Shown here in pieces: positions 32,625 through 41,574 of a DNA stretch of 45,806 nt (within the stretch, counting starts at the first letter, position 1; every line of letters begins with the position of its first letter). Location of the stretch: the NCBI GenBank assembly GCA_019748095.1, contig JAIEQA010000045.1, positions 1 to 45,806 on the forward strand. Direction: 5' to 3'. Both the position numbers and the translations under genes were made by a program. This DNA is from Caulobacteraceae bacterium (GTDB lineage Bacteria; Pseudomonadota; Alphaproteobacteria; Caulobacterales; Caulobacteraceae). Under the pieces are notes generated by a model. The model had not been told where the DNA came from. It did not search any database and was given only the letters and a program-made list of their open reading frames with translations.

Positions 32625-34259
32625 ATGACCCTTTCCCAGCCCCGTCTGACCCGCCGCAGGGCCCTGTTCGCCACGGCGGCCTCGGCCGGTGTCGTCGCCC
32701 TGCCGGCGAGGGCGTGGAGCGTCCAGACCCCCGCCAATGACACCGCGTCTCTGGCCGATCAGGTGGATGCCTATGTCCGCCAGTGTCTGGGGGCATGGCC
32801 GGACCAGCCGGCGCTCGGCGTCGCCCTGGTCAAGGACGGCCAGGCGGTGCTGACCCGGGGCTATGGCGTGCGCCGTCAGGGCGGGGCGGACCGGGCCGAC
32901 GCCCACACCCTGTTCGCCATCGCCTCCAACACCAAGAACGTCACCGCCGCCGCCCTGGCCATTCTGGTCGATGAGGGGAAGGTCAAATGGGACGAGCCGG
33001 TGGCCAGCTACATTCCCGGCTTCACCCTGTCGGACCCCGTGATCGGCGCGCGGATCACGGTGCGCGATACCCTCAGCCACCGGGCCGGATTCGGTCTGGG
33101 GGCCGGCGACCTGCTGTTCTGGCCCAACAGCCCGCGCACCCGGGCCGAGATCATGGCGGCGGTGCCCCATGTGCCGATCGAGGACGGGTTCCGCGCCAAC
33201 TATCATTACTGCAACCTGATGTTCGTGGTGGCGGGCGAGATCATCGCCCATGTCTCGGGCCAGCCGTGGGAGACCTTCGTCCAGACGCGGATACTGGACC
33301 GGGTCGGCATGAGCGAGACCGTCCCTTTCACGTCCATGGCCGATCCGGCGAAATCCGCCCTGCCGCACGGGCGGGTGGGCCCGCCGCTGCGCTATCAGGG
33401 GGCCATGACCCTGTTGTCGGACACGATCGCCGGGATCTGGAACTGGGATGCAGCGGGGGCGGCGGGCGGCTTCTGCACCACGCCGGCGGACTGGGCGAAG
33501 TGGATCGCGGTGCGGCTGGCCATGGGGGCCCTGCCGGACGGGACCCGGCTGTTTTCCGAGGCGAGCGCGCGCGAGATGTGGCGGCCCAACATCATCGTCG
33601 GCTCCTCGCCGGGGCCGACGGCCGAACTGCCCGGCCGGGCCATCGCCTCGACCTATGCCATGGGCTGGTCGGTGCAGGACTATCGCGGTGAACGGTTGAT
33701 CAGCCACGGCGGTGGCTCGCCCGGCGGGATCTCGGCCACCGTCCTGATCCCGGGGCGCAATGTCGGGTTCGCGATCTTTTCAAACGCCGAGGAAAGCTTC
33801 CTGCTGCGGACCCTGCGCAGCGGAATCGCCGACATCGTGATGGGCAAGACCGGCTTTGACTGGATCGCGGATTCGAAGCGTCTGGAGGCCGAGGGCATCG
33901 CCGCCTCCCTGAAGGCCGCGGCCGAGATCGACGCGAAACAGGTGGCCGGGGCCCCGCCCTCCCTGGCTTTGGCCGCCTACGCCGGGACGTGGCGTGATCC
34001 CTGGTACGGCGACATCGTCATCGAACCGCGGGGCGACGGGCTGTGGCTGAGCTTTTCGAGGACCCCCGCCCTGCAGGGCCCCCTCGAGACCTATGACGGC
34101 GAGACGCTGCGCACCCGGTTCCCCGACCGGCGCGAGGAGGACGCCTTCATCACCTTCGTGATCGAGGACGGGCAACCCGTGCGGGCGACGATGAAGGGGG
34201 TCAGCCCCGATATCGACTTCAGCTACGACTATCAGAACCTGCGGCTGACGCGTCGCTAG
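32625..34259 (+). CDS. Tat-exported serine hydrolase (beta-lactamase/DD-peptidase fold)
   Basis: A 544-residue periplasmic protein. The N-terminus has a twin-arginine signal (TRRRALFATAASAG). Ser101-x-x-Lys104 in SNTKN is the catalytic SxxK, and YCN in NYHYCNLMF is the YxN. GHGSP-like KTG equivalents are seen as HGGGSPGG. A C-terminal beta domain of the DUF3471 type follows from about residue 440. This class includes esterases, D-aminopeptidases and class C beta-lactamase-like enzymes; resistance activity cannot be claimed. The ATG at 32625 is chosen for the signal peptide. Its stop overlaps by four bases the convergent end of the monooxygenase. Confidence 0.88.
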   Translation: MTLSQPRLTRRRALFATAASAGVVALPARAWSVQTPANDTASLADQVDAYVRQCLGAWPDQPALGVALVKDGQAVLTRGYGVRRQGGADRADAHTLFAIASNTKNVTAAALAILVDEGKVKWDEPVASYIPGFTLSDPVIGARITVRDTLSHRAGFGLGAGDLLFWPNSPRTRAEIMAAVPHVPIEDGFRANYHYCNLMFVVAGEIIAHVSGQPWETFVQTRILDRVGMSETVPFTSMADPAKSALPHGRVGPPLRYQGAMTLLSDTIAGIWNWDAAGAAGGFCTTPADWAKWIAVRLAMGALPDGTRLFSEASAREMWRPNIIVGSSPGPTAELPGRAIASTYAMGWSVQDYRGERLISHGGGSPGGISATVLIPGRNVGFAIFSNAEESFLLRTLRSGIADIVMGKTGFDWIADSKRLEAEGIAASLKAAAEIDAKQVAGAPPSLALAAYAGTWRDPWYGDIVIEPRGDGLWLSFSRTPALQGPLETYDGETLRTRFPDRREEDAFITFVIEDGQPVRATMKGVSPDIDFSYDYQNLRLTRR

Positions 34260-35458
34260 CGCCTCGGATCCAGCAGCACGCCGGAGACGGTCGCGGCCAG
34301 GATCCGGGCGGCGAACGGCAGTCGGGCCAGCTTGCCCAGCACGTGGTCCCGTACCCAGGGCAGGACCACGCCGTCGGCCTGGTAGAAGGGGGTGAAGCCC
34401 ATCGACAGACCCTGATAGAGGCGGACGTGCCAGCGCCGGATCCGGGCGTAGGCCATCAGGGCCTCGTCCAGCGTCACATGGGTCTCGAGCGCCCGGGCCA
34501 GGATCAGGGCGTCCAGCAGGCCCATATTCACCCCCTGCCCCAGCTGGGGGCTGGTGGAATGGGCGGCGTCGCCGATGACCGCCAGCCGGTCCGCGACCGG
34601 CAGGGACAGGGTGTGGTGGCCGTAACGGGCCAGTGTCAGGGCCTCGGGGTCCGGGATGGATTCGAGCACGGAGCCGACCTCGGGCCACAGGGCCCGGACC
34701 TCGGCCTTCCAGGCCTCCATCCCGGCGGCGAGCCAGAGCGGATGCCCGGCCGGTTTGCAGCTCCAGAAGAAGGTCGCAAGCCGGGCAGGGTCGTCGGGCC
34801 GGGCCCCAGAGGGCAGGACACCGATCATTCGCGACGCACCGCGATAGACCTGTTCCAGCGCACCGGCATCGAACGGATCACCGGGCCAGGGGACGGTGGC
34901 CCAAAGGGCACCCCAGTCGAGTTCGTTCCGGACCCCGCCCTGTTTCTCCAGCAGGTCGCGGGCGATGGAGGAGCGAGCCCCCGAGGTGTCGACGACCAGA
35001 TCAAAGGCCGGTCCGGTCACGCCTCGCGCATCCGTCAGTCGACCGTCCGGGGCGGCGACGATCTCCTGACGGTTCCGGAACTCGACCCCTTCGGACAGGC
35101 AGGCGTCGTGCAGGACGTGGAAGATGGCGGCCCGGTGCACGCCCAGCGCATGGAGGCCGTCGGGACGGGGGGACTTCAGGTCGCTGTAGCGGACGTCGAG
35201 CACAATGCGGCGTCGCCGCGCCTCGCGGCCGAAGACGTGATCCAGGGGCTGGCCCAGGGCCGCGACCGTCCCGGTCAGACCCAGGGCGTCCAGCACAGAC
35301 AGGCCCGTCGGCTGGAGCATGAAGCCGGCCCCGATGGGGCGGGGCTGGTCGAACCGTTCGTGGACGACGACACGACGGCCCTGACGCGCCAGCATCAGGG
35401 CGAGGGCCAGGCCGGTGGGTCCGGCCCCGACGACGGCGACGCCGAGCGGGCCCCTCAC
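34256..35458 (-). CDS. FAD-dependent monooxygenase
   Basis: A 400-residue flavoprotein of the p-hydroxybenzoate hydroxylase / UbiH type. The GAGPTGLALA motif near residue 11 binds ADP, the arginine-rich VVVHERFDQPRPIGAG closes the N-terminal strand, and GDAAHSTSPQLGQGVNMGL holds the second FAD motif. The substrate is unknown. The start is GTG at 35458, overlapping the upstream lipoprotein stop by four bases (GTGA), so the two are coupled. The C-terminus runs against the serine hydrolase and shares four bases with its end. Confidence 0.88.
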   Translation of the reverse strand: MRGPLGVAVVGAGPTGLALALMLARQGRRVVVHERFDQPRPIGAGFMLQPTGLSVLDALGLTGTVAALGQPLDHVFGREARRRRIVLDVRYSDLKSPRPDGLHALGVHRAAIFHVLHDACLSEGVEFRNRQEIVAAPDGRLTDARGVTGPAFDLVVDTSGARSSIARDLLEKQGGVRNELDWGALWATVPWPGDPFDAGALEQVYRGASRMIGVLPSGARPDDPARLATFFWSCKPAGHPLWLAAGMEAWKAEVRALWPEVGSVLESIPDPEALTLARYGHHTLSLPVADRLAVIGDAAHSTSPQLGQGVNMGLLDALILARALETHVTLDEALMAYARIRRWHVRLYQGLSMGFTPFYQADGVVLPWVRDHVLGKLARLPFAARILAATVSGVLLDPRR

Positions 35459-36102
35459 CCTCCGGCCGGGACCAGTTCGATCAGGTCGAGATTGGACTCG
35501 GTCTGGGGCCAGGGCAGGACCAGCCGCCAGCGAGCGTCGCCGATCCGCTCCAGCACGGCGACCAGATCCCGGTCCGGGCGCTGGCCATAGGAGTTGGCGG
35601 GCGGCTCGGCGGCGAGCGCCAGCGAGCCCAGCATGACCATCTGGCGGTCATCCTCGGGGAAGAGCAGGCCCGAGGGCCGCTGGGAGCCGGTGGTCTTGGA
35701 GAATTTCAGGCCGCGCGGGGTCGTCTCGATCCGGCAGGCGAACCAGCCGTAGACGACATAGCCCAGACCCGCCTCCCCGCCCTGGGAGCCCAGTTTGACG
35801 GTGCGGCAGCGGTACGCGCCCGGCGGCGGGGCGACGTCGCGCCGGGCGGCACCGGGGTCGATCAGGGCCCCGAGCGAGGACAGGTCGCCGGAGCCGGGCT
35901 GACGCCGCGCCTGTTCGAGCGCCAGTCGCCAGGCGGCGTCGCGGCGGGTGTAGCGGTCCCGGTCGGTGGCGGTGACAATACTGCGCCAGTCGCGCAGGAC
36001 GGCCTGCCCCGGCCCGGAGGGGGGCGGCGGAGGCGGGGGTGGCGGCGGCGCGGAGGCGCAGGCCGACAGACACAGGATCAGGGCGAGGATCGGGAGGCGC
36101 AT
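35455..36102 (-). CDS. DUF4893-like lipoprotein
   Basis: A 215-residue protein with a lipoprotein signal (MRLPILALILCLSACAS, lipobox LSAC, Cys15), then a run of ten prolines and a folded domain (residues 40-215) with two cysteines in YRCRTV and FACRIE that may form a disulfide. The fold resembles DUF4893, a periplasmic domain of unknown function. I chose the ATG at 36102; a longer frame to 36276 overlaps the next gene and codes for nonsense. It is translationally coupled to the monooxygenase. No role is proposed. Confidence 0.8.
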   Translation of the reverse strand: MRLPILALILCLSACASAPPPPPPPPPPSGPGQAVLRDWRSIVTATDRDRYTRRDAAWRLALEQARRQPGSGDLSSLGALIDPGAARRDVAPPPGAYRCRTVKLGSQGGEAGLGYVVYGWFACRIETTPRGLKFSKTTGSQRPSGLLFPEDDRQMVMLGSLALAAEPPANSYGQRPDRDLVAVLERIGDARWRLVLPWPQTESNLDLIELVPAGG

Positions 36103-36142
36103 GATGCCATGGGGGCCCGACCCGGCCGCTCCCGTCAAGGGA

Positions 36143-36541
36143 TCAGGAGACGACGACCGATCCCAGCAGCAATTTGGCCCCGCGCTGGCCGAGGATGATG
36201 TTGGTGGCCGATTGCAGCTGGGCCGCCAGTCGCTCGACATTGGGAACCCGGCCGGGCAGGAGCACATTGGCTTCACGCTGGACCAGGATGTTGAACACCG
36301 CCCGGATACGGGGCTGGGACTGGCGGGCGCGCAGGTTCAGGGCGGGATCGGCCACATCCACCCCGGCCTCGACCGTCAGGACGCCGCGGCTGCCGTCGCC
36401 GCGCATGACCATGCCGGTGACCGTGGGATAGCGAATCCAGGTGTCCGCCGGCGCGGCGGCACCTCCGCCACCGCCTCCGGCAGCGAGGGCGGGGGTGGCC
36501 GCGAGGACCAGGGGCGCGATGAGGAGGGCACGGCGATGCAT
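36143..36541 (-). CDS. small exported protein, FliL-like
   Basis: The 132-residue protein has a Sec signal peptide (residues 1-21, ending ALAA) followed by a glycine/alanine stretch. The rest ([17 protein letters not shown] ... [20 protein letters not shown]) has the arrangement of the FliL family: a strand set, a central helix and a final hydrophobic strand ([10 protein letters not shown]). FliL helps the flagellar stator, but this protein lacks a true membrane anchor and no flagellar gene is near, so the resemblance is weak. It follows priA by 56 bp on the same strand. Confidence 0.7.
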   Translation of the reverse strand: MHRRALLIAPLVLAATPALAAGGGGGGAAAPADTWIRYPTVTGMVMRGDGSRGVLTVEAGVDVADPALNLRARQSQPRIRAVFNILVQREANVLLPGRVPNVERLAAQLQSATNIILGQRGAKLLLGSVVVS

Positions 36542-36597
36542 TGCCGGGTCATGCCACAGTGACGCTTAAGGTCCGGTTACGCCGTTCCCCGGAATCG

Positions 36598-38760
36598 TCA
36601 CAGGAAGCTGTAGGGATCCACGTCGACCGTCAGCCGGACCGAGGCGGGGACCTTCACCCGGCCCAGCCAGGAGCGCAGGAAGCCCTGCAGGTCGACATCG
36701 CGATCGGCCCGGACCAGCAGCCGCTTGCGCCGCCGCCCCCGGATCAGGCCCAGCGGCGCATCGGCCGGGCCATAGACCTCCAGACGCTCGGCATTGGGGA
36801 TGGCGGCGGCGAGGTCATTGGCGGTCTTTTCCACCGCCAGCGCATCCACGCCCGACAGGATCAGGGCAGCCAGCCGGCCGTGGGGCGGCAGGGCGGCGGC
36901 TTCACGCTCGCCCATCTCGGCCGCGATGAAGGCGTCCCGGTCACCCGCCGCCAAGGCGAGCAGGACCGGATGGTCGGGGGTCCAGGTCTGCAGGATCGCC
37001 CGACCCGGGCGCTCCGCCCGACCGGCCCGGCCCGTCGCCTGTGTCAACAGTTGAAAGGTCCGCTCGGCGGCCCGAAGGTCGCCGCCCCTCAGGCCCAGAT
37101 CGGCGTCGACCACCCCCACCAGCGTCAGGCGGGGAAAGTTGTGGCCCTTGGCGGCGGCCTGGGTGGCCACGAGGATGTCGATGCCGCCCTCGGTCATGGT
37201 CTGGATCAGGGCCCGGGCCGCGCGGGCGTCCGGCACGGTGTCGGAGCTGAACACCGCCGTGCGGGCTTCGGGAAACAGGGCGCGGACTTCCTCCTCGACC
37301 CGCTCCACGCCCGGACCGACCGAGACGAGCGTGTCCTCGGCCCCGCATGCGGGGCAGAGTCGGGGCCGGGCCATGGTGAAGCCGGTCAGGTGGCAGACCA
37401 GACGGCCGGTGTAGCGGTGCTCCACCAGCCAGCTGTCGGTGTCGGGCGAGGTCATGCGGTGACCGCAGGCGCGGCACAGCACCACCGGCGCATAGCCCCG
37501 GCGATTGAGGAACAGCAGGGTCTGTTCACCGGCCATCAGGGTCTCGGCAATGGCCTCGCGCAGGGGCTGGGACAGCCAGGTCTGGGGATCGGGCGGGCAC
37601 TGGCGCAGGTCCAGAAGCTGGATGTCCGGCAGGACCGCCGCTCCATGGCGGCGCGACAGTCTCAGCCAGCCATAGCGACCGGAGCGGGCGTTCCACAGCG
37701 TCTCCAGCGACGGGGTGGCCGAGGCCAGCACCACCACCGCCCCCTCGATCCGGGCCCGGGCCACGGCCAGGTCGCGCCCGTGATAGACGAGGCCGTCCTC
37801 CTGTTTGAACGAGGCGTCGTGCTCCTCGTCGACGATCACCAGCTTCAGGTTGGCGAAGGGCAGGAACAGGGCCGAGCGGGCCCCGACGACAATGCTGCAG
37901 CGGCCGGCCACGACGGCCTCCCACACCTGACGCCGGCGCGGCGGAGCGATGCCGGAATGCCATTCGGCCGGGGCCGTGCCGAAGCGGGCGGTGATCCGTG
38001 CGATCAGGTCCTGGGTCAGGGCGATCTCGGGCAGCAGGATCAGGATCTGGGCCGACGGATCGCGGGCCAGGGTGCGGGCCACGGCCTCCAGATAGGCCTC
38101 GGTCTTGCCCGAGCCGGTGACGCCGTCCAGCAGGAAGGCGGCGAACCCGCCGGCCGCCGTGGCCGCGGCAAGGACATCGGCCGCCGCGGCCTGGTCGGGA
38201 TTGAGCGTCGCCGGGGCATGGGCCGGATCGGGCGGGTCGAAGGCGGCGGTGGCCGTGATCTCGATGATCGCCAGCACCCCCTCGTCGACCAGACCCTTGA
38301 CCACCCCGGAGGAGACCCCGGCGGCCCGGGCCAGATCAGCCGGCGGCAGGGCCCCGTCGCCCAGGGCCTCCAGCACCGCTGTGCGGGCCGGGGTTGGCCG
38401 GGCGGGGTTGCGGTCGCCGACGCGGCGGACGCGGCGTTCGGGCCGGGGCGGCGGGGCGCGCAGGCCCTTCAGGGCCATGGCGGTCATCTCGCCCGGCGGG
38501 CTGAGGGTCCAGCGCGCGGCCCAGTCGAGGAAGTCCATGGTCCCGGCCGGCAGGGGCGGATCGTCCAGGCGGGTCTGAACCGCCTTGAGCCGGCGGTTCG
38601 ATCCGGTGGTCTCGCGCACCTCGGCCACCACGCCCCGGATCAGGCGGGGGCCGAGCGGCACAGCGACGGAGTCGCCCCGGGCGAGGGTCATCGTCTCGGG
38701 GACCTCATAGTCAAAGGCCTCCGGTACCGGCAGGGGAATGAGGACCGCGGCGACTTTCAC
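36598..38760 (-). CDS. priA: primosomal replication restart helicase
   Basis: PriA recognises stalled forks and reloads the replicative helicase. The 720-residue protein has the N-terminal 3'-end-binding domain, a Walker A element near residue 223 ([11 protein letters not shown]), the DEEH box in [13 protein letters not shown], and the zinc cluster cysteines ([15 protein letters not shown], then CHLTG, CPACGAE). The start is GTG at 38760 ([16 protein letters not shown]), the conserved beginning of the family. The divergent fsa gene starts only 31 bp away, so both promoters must overlap coding DNA or the spacer must be very compact. Confidence 0.97.
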   Translation of the reverse strand: MKVAAVLIPLPVPEAFDYEVPETMTLARGDSVAVPLGPRLIRGVVAEVRETTGSNRRLKAVQTRLDDPPLPAGTMDFLDWAARWTLSPPGEMTAMALKGLRAPPPRPERRVRRVGDRNPARPTPARTAVLEALGDGALPPADLARAAGVSSGVVKGLVDEGVLAIIEITATAAFDPPDPAHAPATLNPDQAAAADVLAAATAAGGFAAFLLDGVTGSGKTEAYLEAVARTLARDPSAQILILLPEIALTQDLIARITARFGTAPAEWHSGIAPPRRRQVWEAVVAGRCSIVVGARSALFLPFANLKLVIVDEEHDASFKQEDGLVYHGRDLAVARARIEGAVVVLASATPSLETLWNARSGRYGWLRLSRRHGAAVLPDIQLLDLRQCPPDPQTWLSQPLREAIAETLMAGEQTLLFLNRRGYAPVVLCRACGHRMTSPDTDSWLVEHRYTGRLVCHLTGFTMARPRLCPACGAEDTLVSVGPGVERVEEEVRALFPEARTAVFSSDTVPDARAARALIQTMTEGGIDILVATQAAAKGHNFPRLTLVGVVDADLGLRGGDLRAAERTFQLLTQATGRAGRAERPGRAILQTWTPDHPVLLALAAGDRDAFIAAEMGEREAAALPPHGRLAALILSGVDALAVEKTANDLAAAIPNAERLEVYGPADAPLGLIRGRRRKRLLVRADRDVDLQGFLRSWLGRVKVPASVRLTVDVDPYSFL

Positions 38761-38790
38761 AGGTCGGCCGGGTCAGGTAGAAGCCGCGCC

Positions 38791-39444
38791 ATGAAACTGT
38801 TCCTCGACACCGCCGACGTCGCCGTCATCCGCGAGATGATCCCCACCGGCATGGTGGACGGCGTCACCACCAATCCCTCGCTGATCGCCAAATCCGGTCG
38901 CGTCATCGCCGAGGTCATCGCCGAAATCTGCGCCCTGGTCGAGGGGCCGATCTCGGCCGAGGCCGTGGCGACCGATTTCGAGACCATGGTCAAGGAAGGC
39001 GACAAGCTGGCGGCCATCGCCCCGAACGTGGTCGTCAAGCTTCCCCTGACCTGGGACGGGCTGCGGGCCACGCGGGTGTTCGCCGACAAGGGCATCAAGA
39101 CCAATGTCACCCTGTGTTTCTCGGTCACCCAGGCCCTGCTGGCGGCCAAGGCGAGAGCCACCTTCGTCTCGCCCTTCGTGGGGCGGCTGGACGACCATGG
39201 CGCGGTCGGGTCCGAACTGCTGGAAGAGATCCGGGCCCTGTACGACATCCACGGCTTCGAGACCGAAGTCCTCGCCGCCTCGTTGCGCCATCCGGCCCAT
39301 GTCGCGGCCGCGGCGCTCGCGGGGGCTGACGCCGCGACCCTGCCGGCCGACACATTCAAGGCATTGATCAAGCACCCGTTAACCGACAGGGGGCTTGATG
39401 CCTTCCTGGCCGACTGGGGCAAGACCGGCCAGTCGATCCTGTAA
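38791..39444 (+). CDS. fsa: fructose-6-phosphate aldolase / transaldolase (type 3)
   Basis: A 217-residue short transaldolase. Lys83 in [11 protein letters not shown] is the Schiff-base lysine, and DGVTTNPSL near residue 25 and [12 protein letters not shown] are diagnostic. Short family members are called either transaldolase or FSA; sequence alone does not decide. It works in the pentose-phosphate or sugar-phosphate interchange. It is divergent from priA and upstream of DUF484-xerC with a 38-bp gap, so these three probably form one operon. Confidence 0.93.
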   Translation: MKLFLDTADVAVIREMIPTGMVDGVTTNPSLIAKSGRVIAEVIAEICALVEGPISAEAVATDFETMVKEGDKLAAIAPNVVVKLPLTWDGLRATRVFADKGIKTNVTLCFSVTQALLAAKARATFVSPFVGRLDDHGAVGSELLEEIRALYDIHGFETEVLAASLRHPAHVAAAALAGADAATLPADTFKALIKHPLTDRGLDAFLADWGKTGQSIL

Positions 39445-39482
39445 CCGCGACCCGGCGCTGTCTCCGGGAGGAGAGCCGCCGC

Positions 39483-40220
39483 GTGACGCCTGCCGACCAG
39501 ACCGCCGACCTGTTCGCCGAACCGGACCCGCACGCCGACGGTCACGGCCCCGACCTGCACTGGCCGGACGTCCGCGCCTGGCTGCAGGCCCACCCCCAGA
39601 CCCTGCTGGACGACCGCTCCCTGCTGGAGGAGGTCGGGCTGAAGCCGCACGGGCGCAATGTGGTCGAGTTCGGCCGCGCCGCCCTGACCCGGCTGGAAGA
39701 GGCGGCCGAGCGCGAGGCGGATGCGCGCAAACGCATCGAATCGATCGCCCGGGCCAATTTCGCCGCCCAGACCCAGACCCATGTCGCGGCGCTGGACCTG
39801 CTGGAGGCACGCAATCCGTCCGACCTCGCGCGCCGGCTGGACGCCGTGGCCCAGGGCCGGTTCGGCCTGGCCGGGGCCGCTATCGCCCTGGAACGGCCCG
39901 GCGGGGTGCCGTTCGGCTGGCGCGGGCTGGAGGCCGGCGATGTCGATGCCCTGCTGGGCGAGCACGGCCTGACCTGGCTGGGGCCGATGTTCGAGGGGCT
40001 GGACCTGTTCGGACCCTCGCCGGAGCCGATCCGGTCCGTGGCCCTGATCCGCATGGCCCCCCATCTGGGGGGCGACCGGGCCGAACAGGCTCGTCCGGCC
40101 CTGTGCGCCTTTGCCTCGACCGAGCCGGAGGGGTTCACGACCGGGATGGGTTGTGAGCTGGTGGCCTTCATCGCCCGGGTGGTCGAACGCACGGCCGAGC
40201 GCTGGCCGGTGCTGAACTGA
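39483..40220 (+). CDS. DUF484 family protein
   Basis: A 245-residue cytoplasmic protein of the DUF484 family, which is found next to xerC in many proteobacteria. The signature is visible as VRAWLQAHPQTLLDDRSLLEEVGLKPHGRNVVEFGRAALTRLEEAAE (landmark only), a helix-rich N-terminal part, and a GAF-like C-terminal half. The function is unknown. The start is GTG at 39483 behind GGGAGGAGAG. Its TGA overlaps the first codon of xerC by four bases (CTGA). Confidence 0.9.
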   Translation: MTPADQTADLFAEPDPHADGHGPDLHWPDVRAWLQAHPQTLLDDRSLLEEVGLKPHGRNVVEFGRAALTRLEEAAEREADARKRIESIARANFAAQTQTHVAALDLLEARNPSDLARRLDAVAQGRFGLAGAAIALERPGGVPFGWRGLEAGDVDALLGEHGLTWLGPMFEGLDLFGPSPEPIRSVALIRMAPHLGGDRAEQARPALCAFASTEPEGFTTGMGCELVAFIARVVERTAERWPVLN

Positions 40221-41146
40221 CCGACGCCCCCTTCAGCGCAGACGGGGCCCTCTCGGCCTGGCTGGAGCATCTGGCCCATGAGCGGCGGCTGTCGCCCCGG
40301 ACGCTGGAGGCCTATGGCCATATCGGGCGGCTGTATCTGGCCTTTCTGGAACGGCACCGGGGCGAGCCCCAGCGGCTGGCGGATCTGGGGACCGTCAGCG
40401 CGGCCGAGCTGAGGGCCCATCTGGCCGAGCGGCGCAGCGGCGATCAACCATTGAATGCCCGGTCCCTGAGCCAGACCCTGTCGGCGATCCGCACCTTTCA
40501 CGGCTTTCTGGACCGGCGCTGCGACACCCCGGCCCCGCAACTGGCCCTCGTGCGCGGGCCCCGGGTCAAGCCGTCCCTGCCCCGACCGGTCAGCGCCGAT
40601 CAGGCGCGGGGGATGATCGCCGAGCCCGCTCTGGATCCCGACGCGGAGCCTTGGGAGGCGCTGCGCGACGCCGCCGTCCTGTCCCTGCTGTACGGCTGCG
40701 GCCTGCGGATTTCAGAGGCCCTGTCCCTGACCCGGGCCGACGCCCCCCTGCCCGCCACCCTGCGCATCACCGGCAAGGGCGGCAAGACCCGGATGGTGCC
40801 GGTCCTGCCGGTGGTCCGGACGGCCGTGGAGGCGGCACTGGCGGCCCAGCCGTTTCCGCTGGGCCCCTCCGACGCCCTGTTTCGCGCCCGGCGCGGCGGG
40901 CCGCTGAGCCCGCGTCACGTCCAGGCCACGGTTCAACGGTTGAGAGGCCGTCTGGGCCTGCCGGCCTCGGCCACGCCCCATGCGCTGCGGCACAGTTTCG
41001 CCACCCATCTGCTGGGGGCGGGGGCGGATCTGCGGAGCATCCAGGAACTGCTGGGCCACGCCAGCCTGTCGACGACCCAGAAATACACCGCCGTCGACGC
41101 CGCCCACCTGCTGGGGGCCTATGCGGCCGCCCATCCGAGGGCTTAG
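40217..41146 (+). CDS. xerC: site-specific tyrosine recombinase XerC
   Basis: XerC resolves chromosome dimers at dif with XerD. From the CTG at 40217 the protein is 309 residues, the family's usual length, with the N-terminal core-binding domain (SAWLEHLAHERRLSPRTLEAYGHIGRLYLAFL as landmark) and the catalytic domain. Arg164 in GCGLRISEA, Lys in TGKGGKTRM, HALRHSFATH, LGHASLSTT and Tyr290 in TQKYT make the complete R-K-H-R-H-Y set. No ATG, GTG or TTG occurs in frame after the TGA at 40154 until TTG at 40451, which would remove about 78 residues. Translational coupling through CTGA is therefore the best start. The final TAG overlaps the convergent gene's TAA. Confidence 0.93.
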   Translation: MTDAPFSADGALSAWLEHLAHERRLSPRTLEAYGHIGRLYLAFLERHRGEPQRLADLGTVSAAELRAHLAERRSGDQPLNARSLSQTLSAIRTFHGFLDRRCDTPAPQLALVRGPRVKPSLPRPVSADQARGMIAEPALDPDAEPWEALRDAAVLSLLYGCGLRISEALSLTRADAPLPATLRITGKGGKTRMVPVLPVVRTAVEAALAAQPFPLGPSDALFRARRGGPLSPRHVQATVQRLRGRLGLPASATPHALRHSFATHLLGAGADLRSIQELLGHASLSTTQKYTAVDAAHLLGAYAAAHPRA

Positions 41147-41511
41147 GGGACCCGGACGGTCGGCGGTGTGTACGGGGGCAAGGGTGCGGGCGTTCGACCC
41201 ATCTCGCGACCGAGGGCGTTCGACCCCGGGACGCGATAGTTGACGATGATCGGGGCCGGACAGCCGTTCACGCGCCGCTCCAGCAGGCGGTAGAGCCCTA
41301 CGGCCTCACCGCCCTCGCGCCACATCAGACCGCTGCGGACATTGGTCGGGTCGGCGGCGCGGATCACGTCGGACTGGCAGCCTGGAGGGGTCAGGCCCAG
41401 GACGGGCGTTCTCGGCCCGCCCCGATATGGGGCTGGCGGCATTAGATGCGGCGGCATGGCGGGGATCGTCACCTGGGGTGCAGCGGCGAGCAGGAGCAGC
41501 ATCGACAGCAT
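41143..41511 (-). CDS. small secreted protein of unknown function
   Basis: A 122-residue protein whose first residues (MLSMLLLLAAAPQ) form a short signal peptide, followed by a proline-rich tract (PAMPPHLMPPAPYRG) and a small cysteine-containing domain (PPGCQSD, NGCPAPI). I do not recognise it. The ATG at 41511 is supported by GGGAGG six bases upstream. The end shares four bases (TTAG) with the convergent xerC end. It could alternatively start at 41544. Confidence 0.7.
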   Translation of the reverse strand: MLSMLLLLAAAPQVTIPAMPPHLMPPAPYRGGPRTPVLGLTPPGCQSDVIRAADPTNVRSGLMWREGGEAVGLYRLLERRVNGCPAPIIVNYRVPGSNALGREMGRTPAPLPPYTPPTVRVP

Positions 41512-41574
41512 CGGAACCTCCCTTGTGCGGGAGGAGCCTAACATGGTCTCGCCTGTCGGGGGAGCCGCGTTCCG

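Noticed and set aside
32625..34259. Beta-lactamase resistance gene
   Set aside because: The SxxK/YxN fold alone is shared by many esterases and peptidases; the C-terminal domain and context do not point to antibiotic resistance.
36541..39444. Very long open frame on the plus strand across priA
   Set aside because: Its first 750 residues are the antisense of priA, rich in Gly/Arg/Gln without domain character. Only the last 217 residues (from 38791) are a real protein, Fsa.
40217..41146. Phage or island integrase
   Set aside because: The DUF484 neighbour, size and catalytic set fit chromosomal XerC; no att-like repeats or tRNA are next to it.
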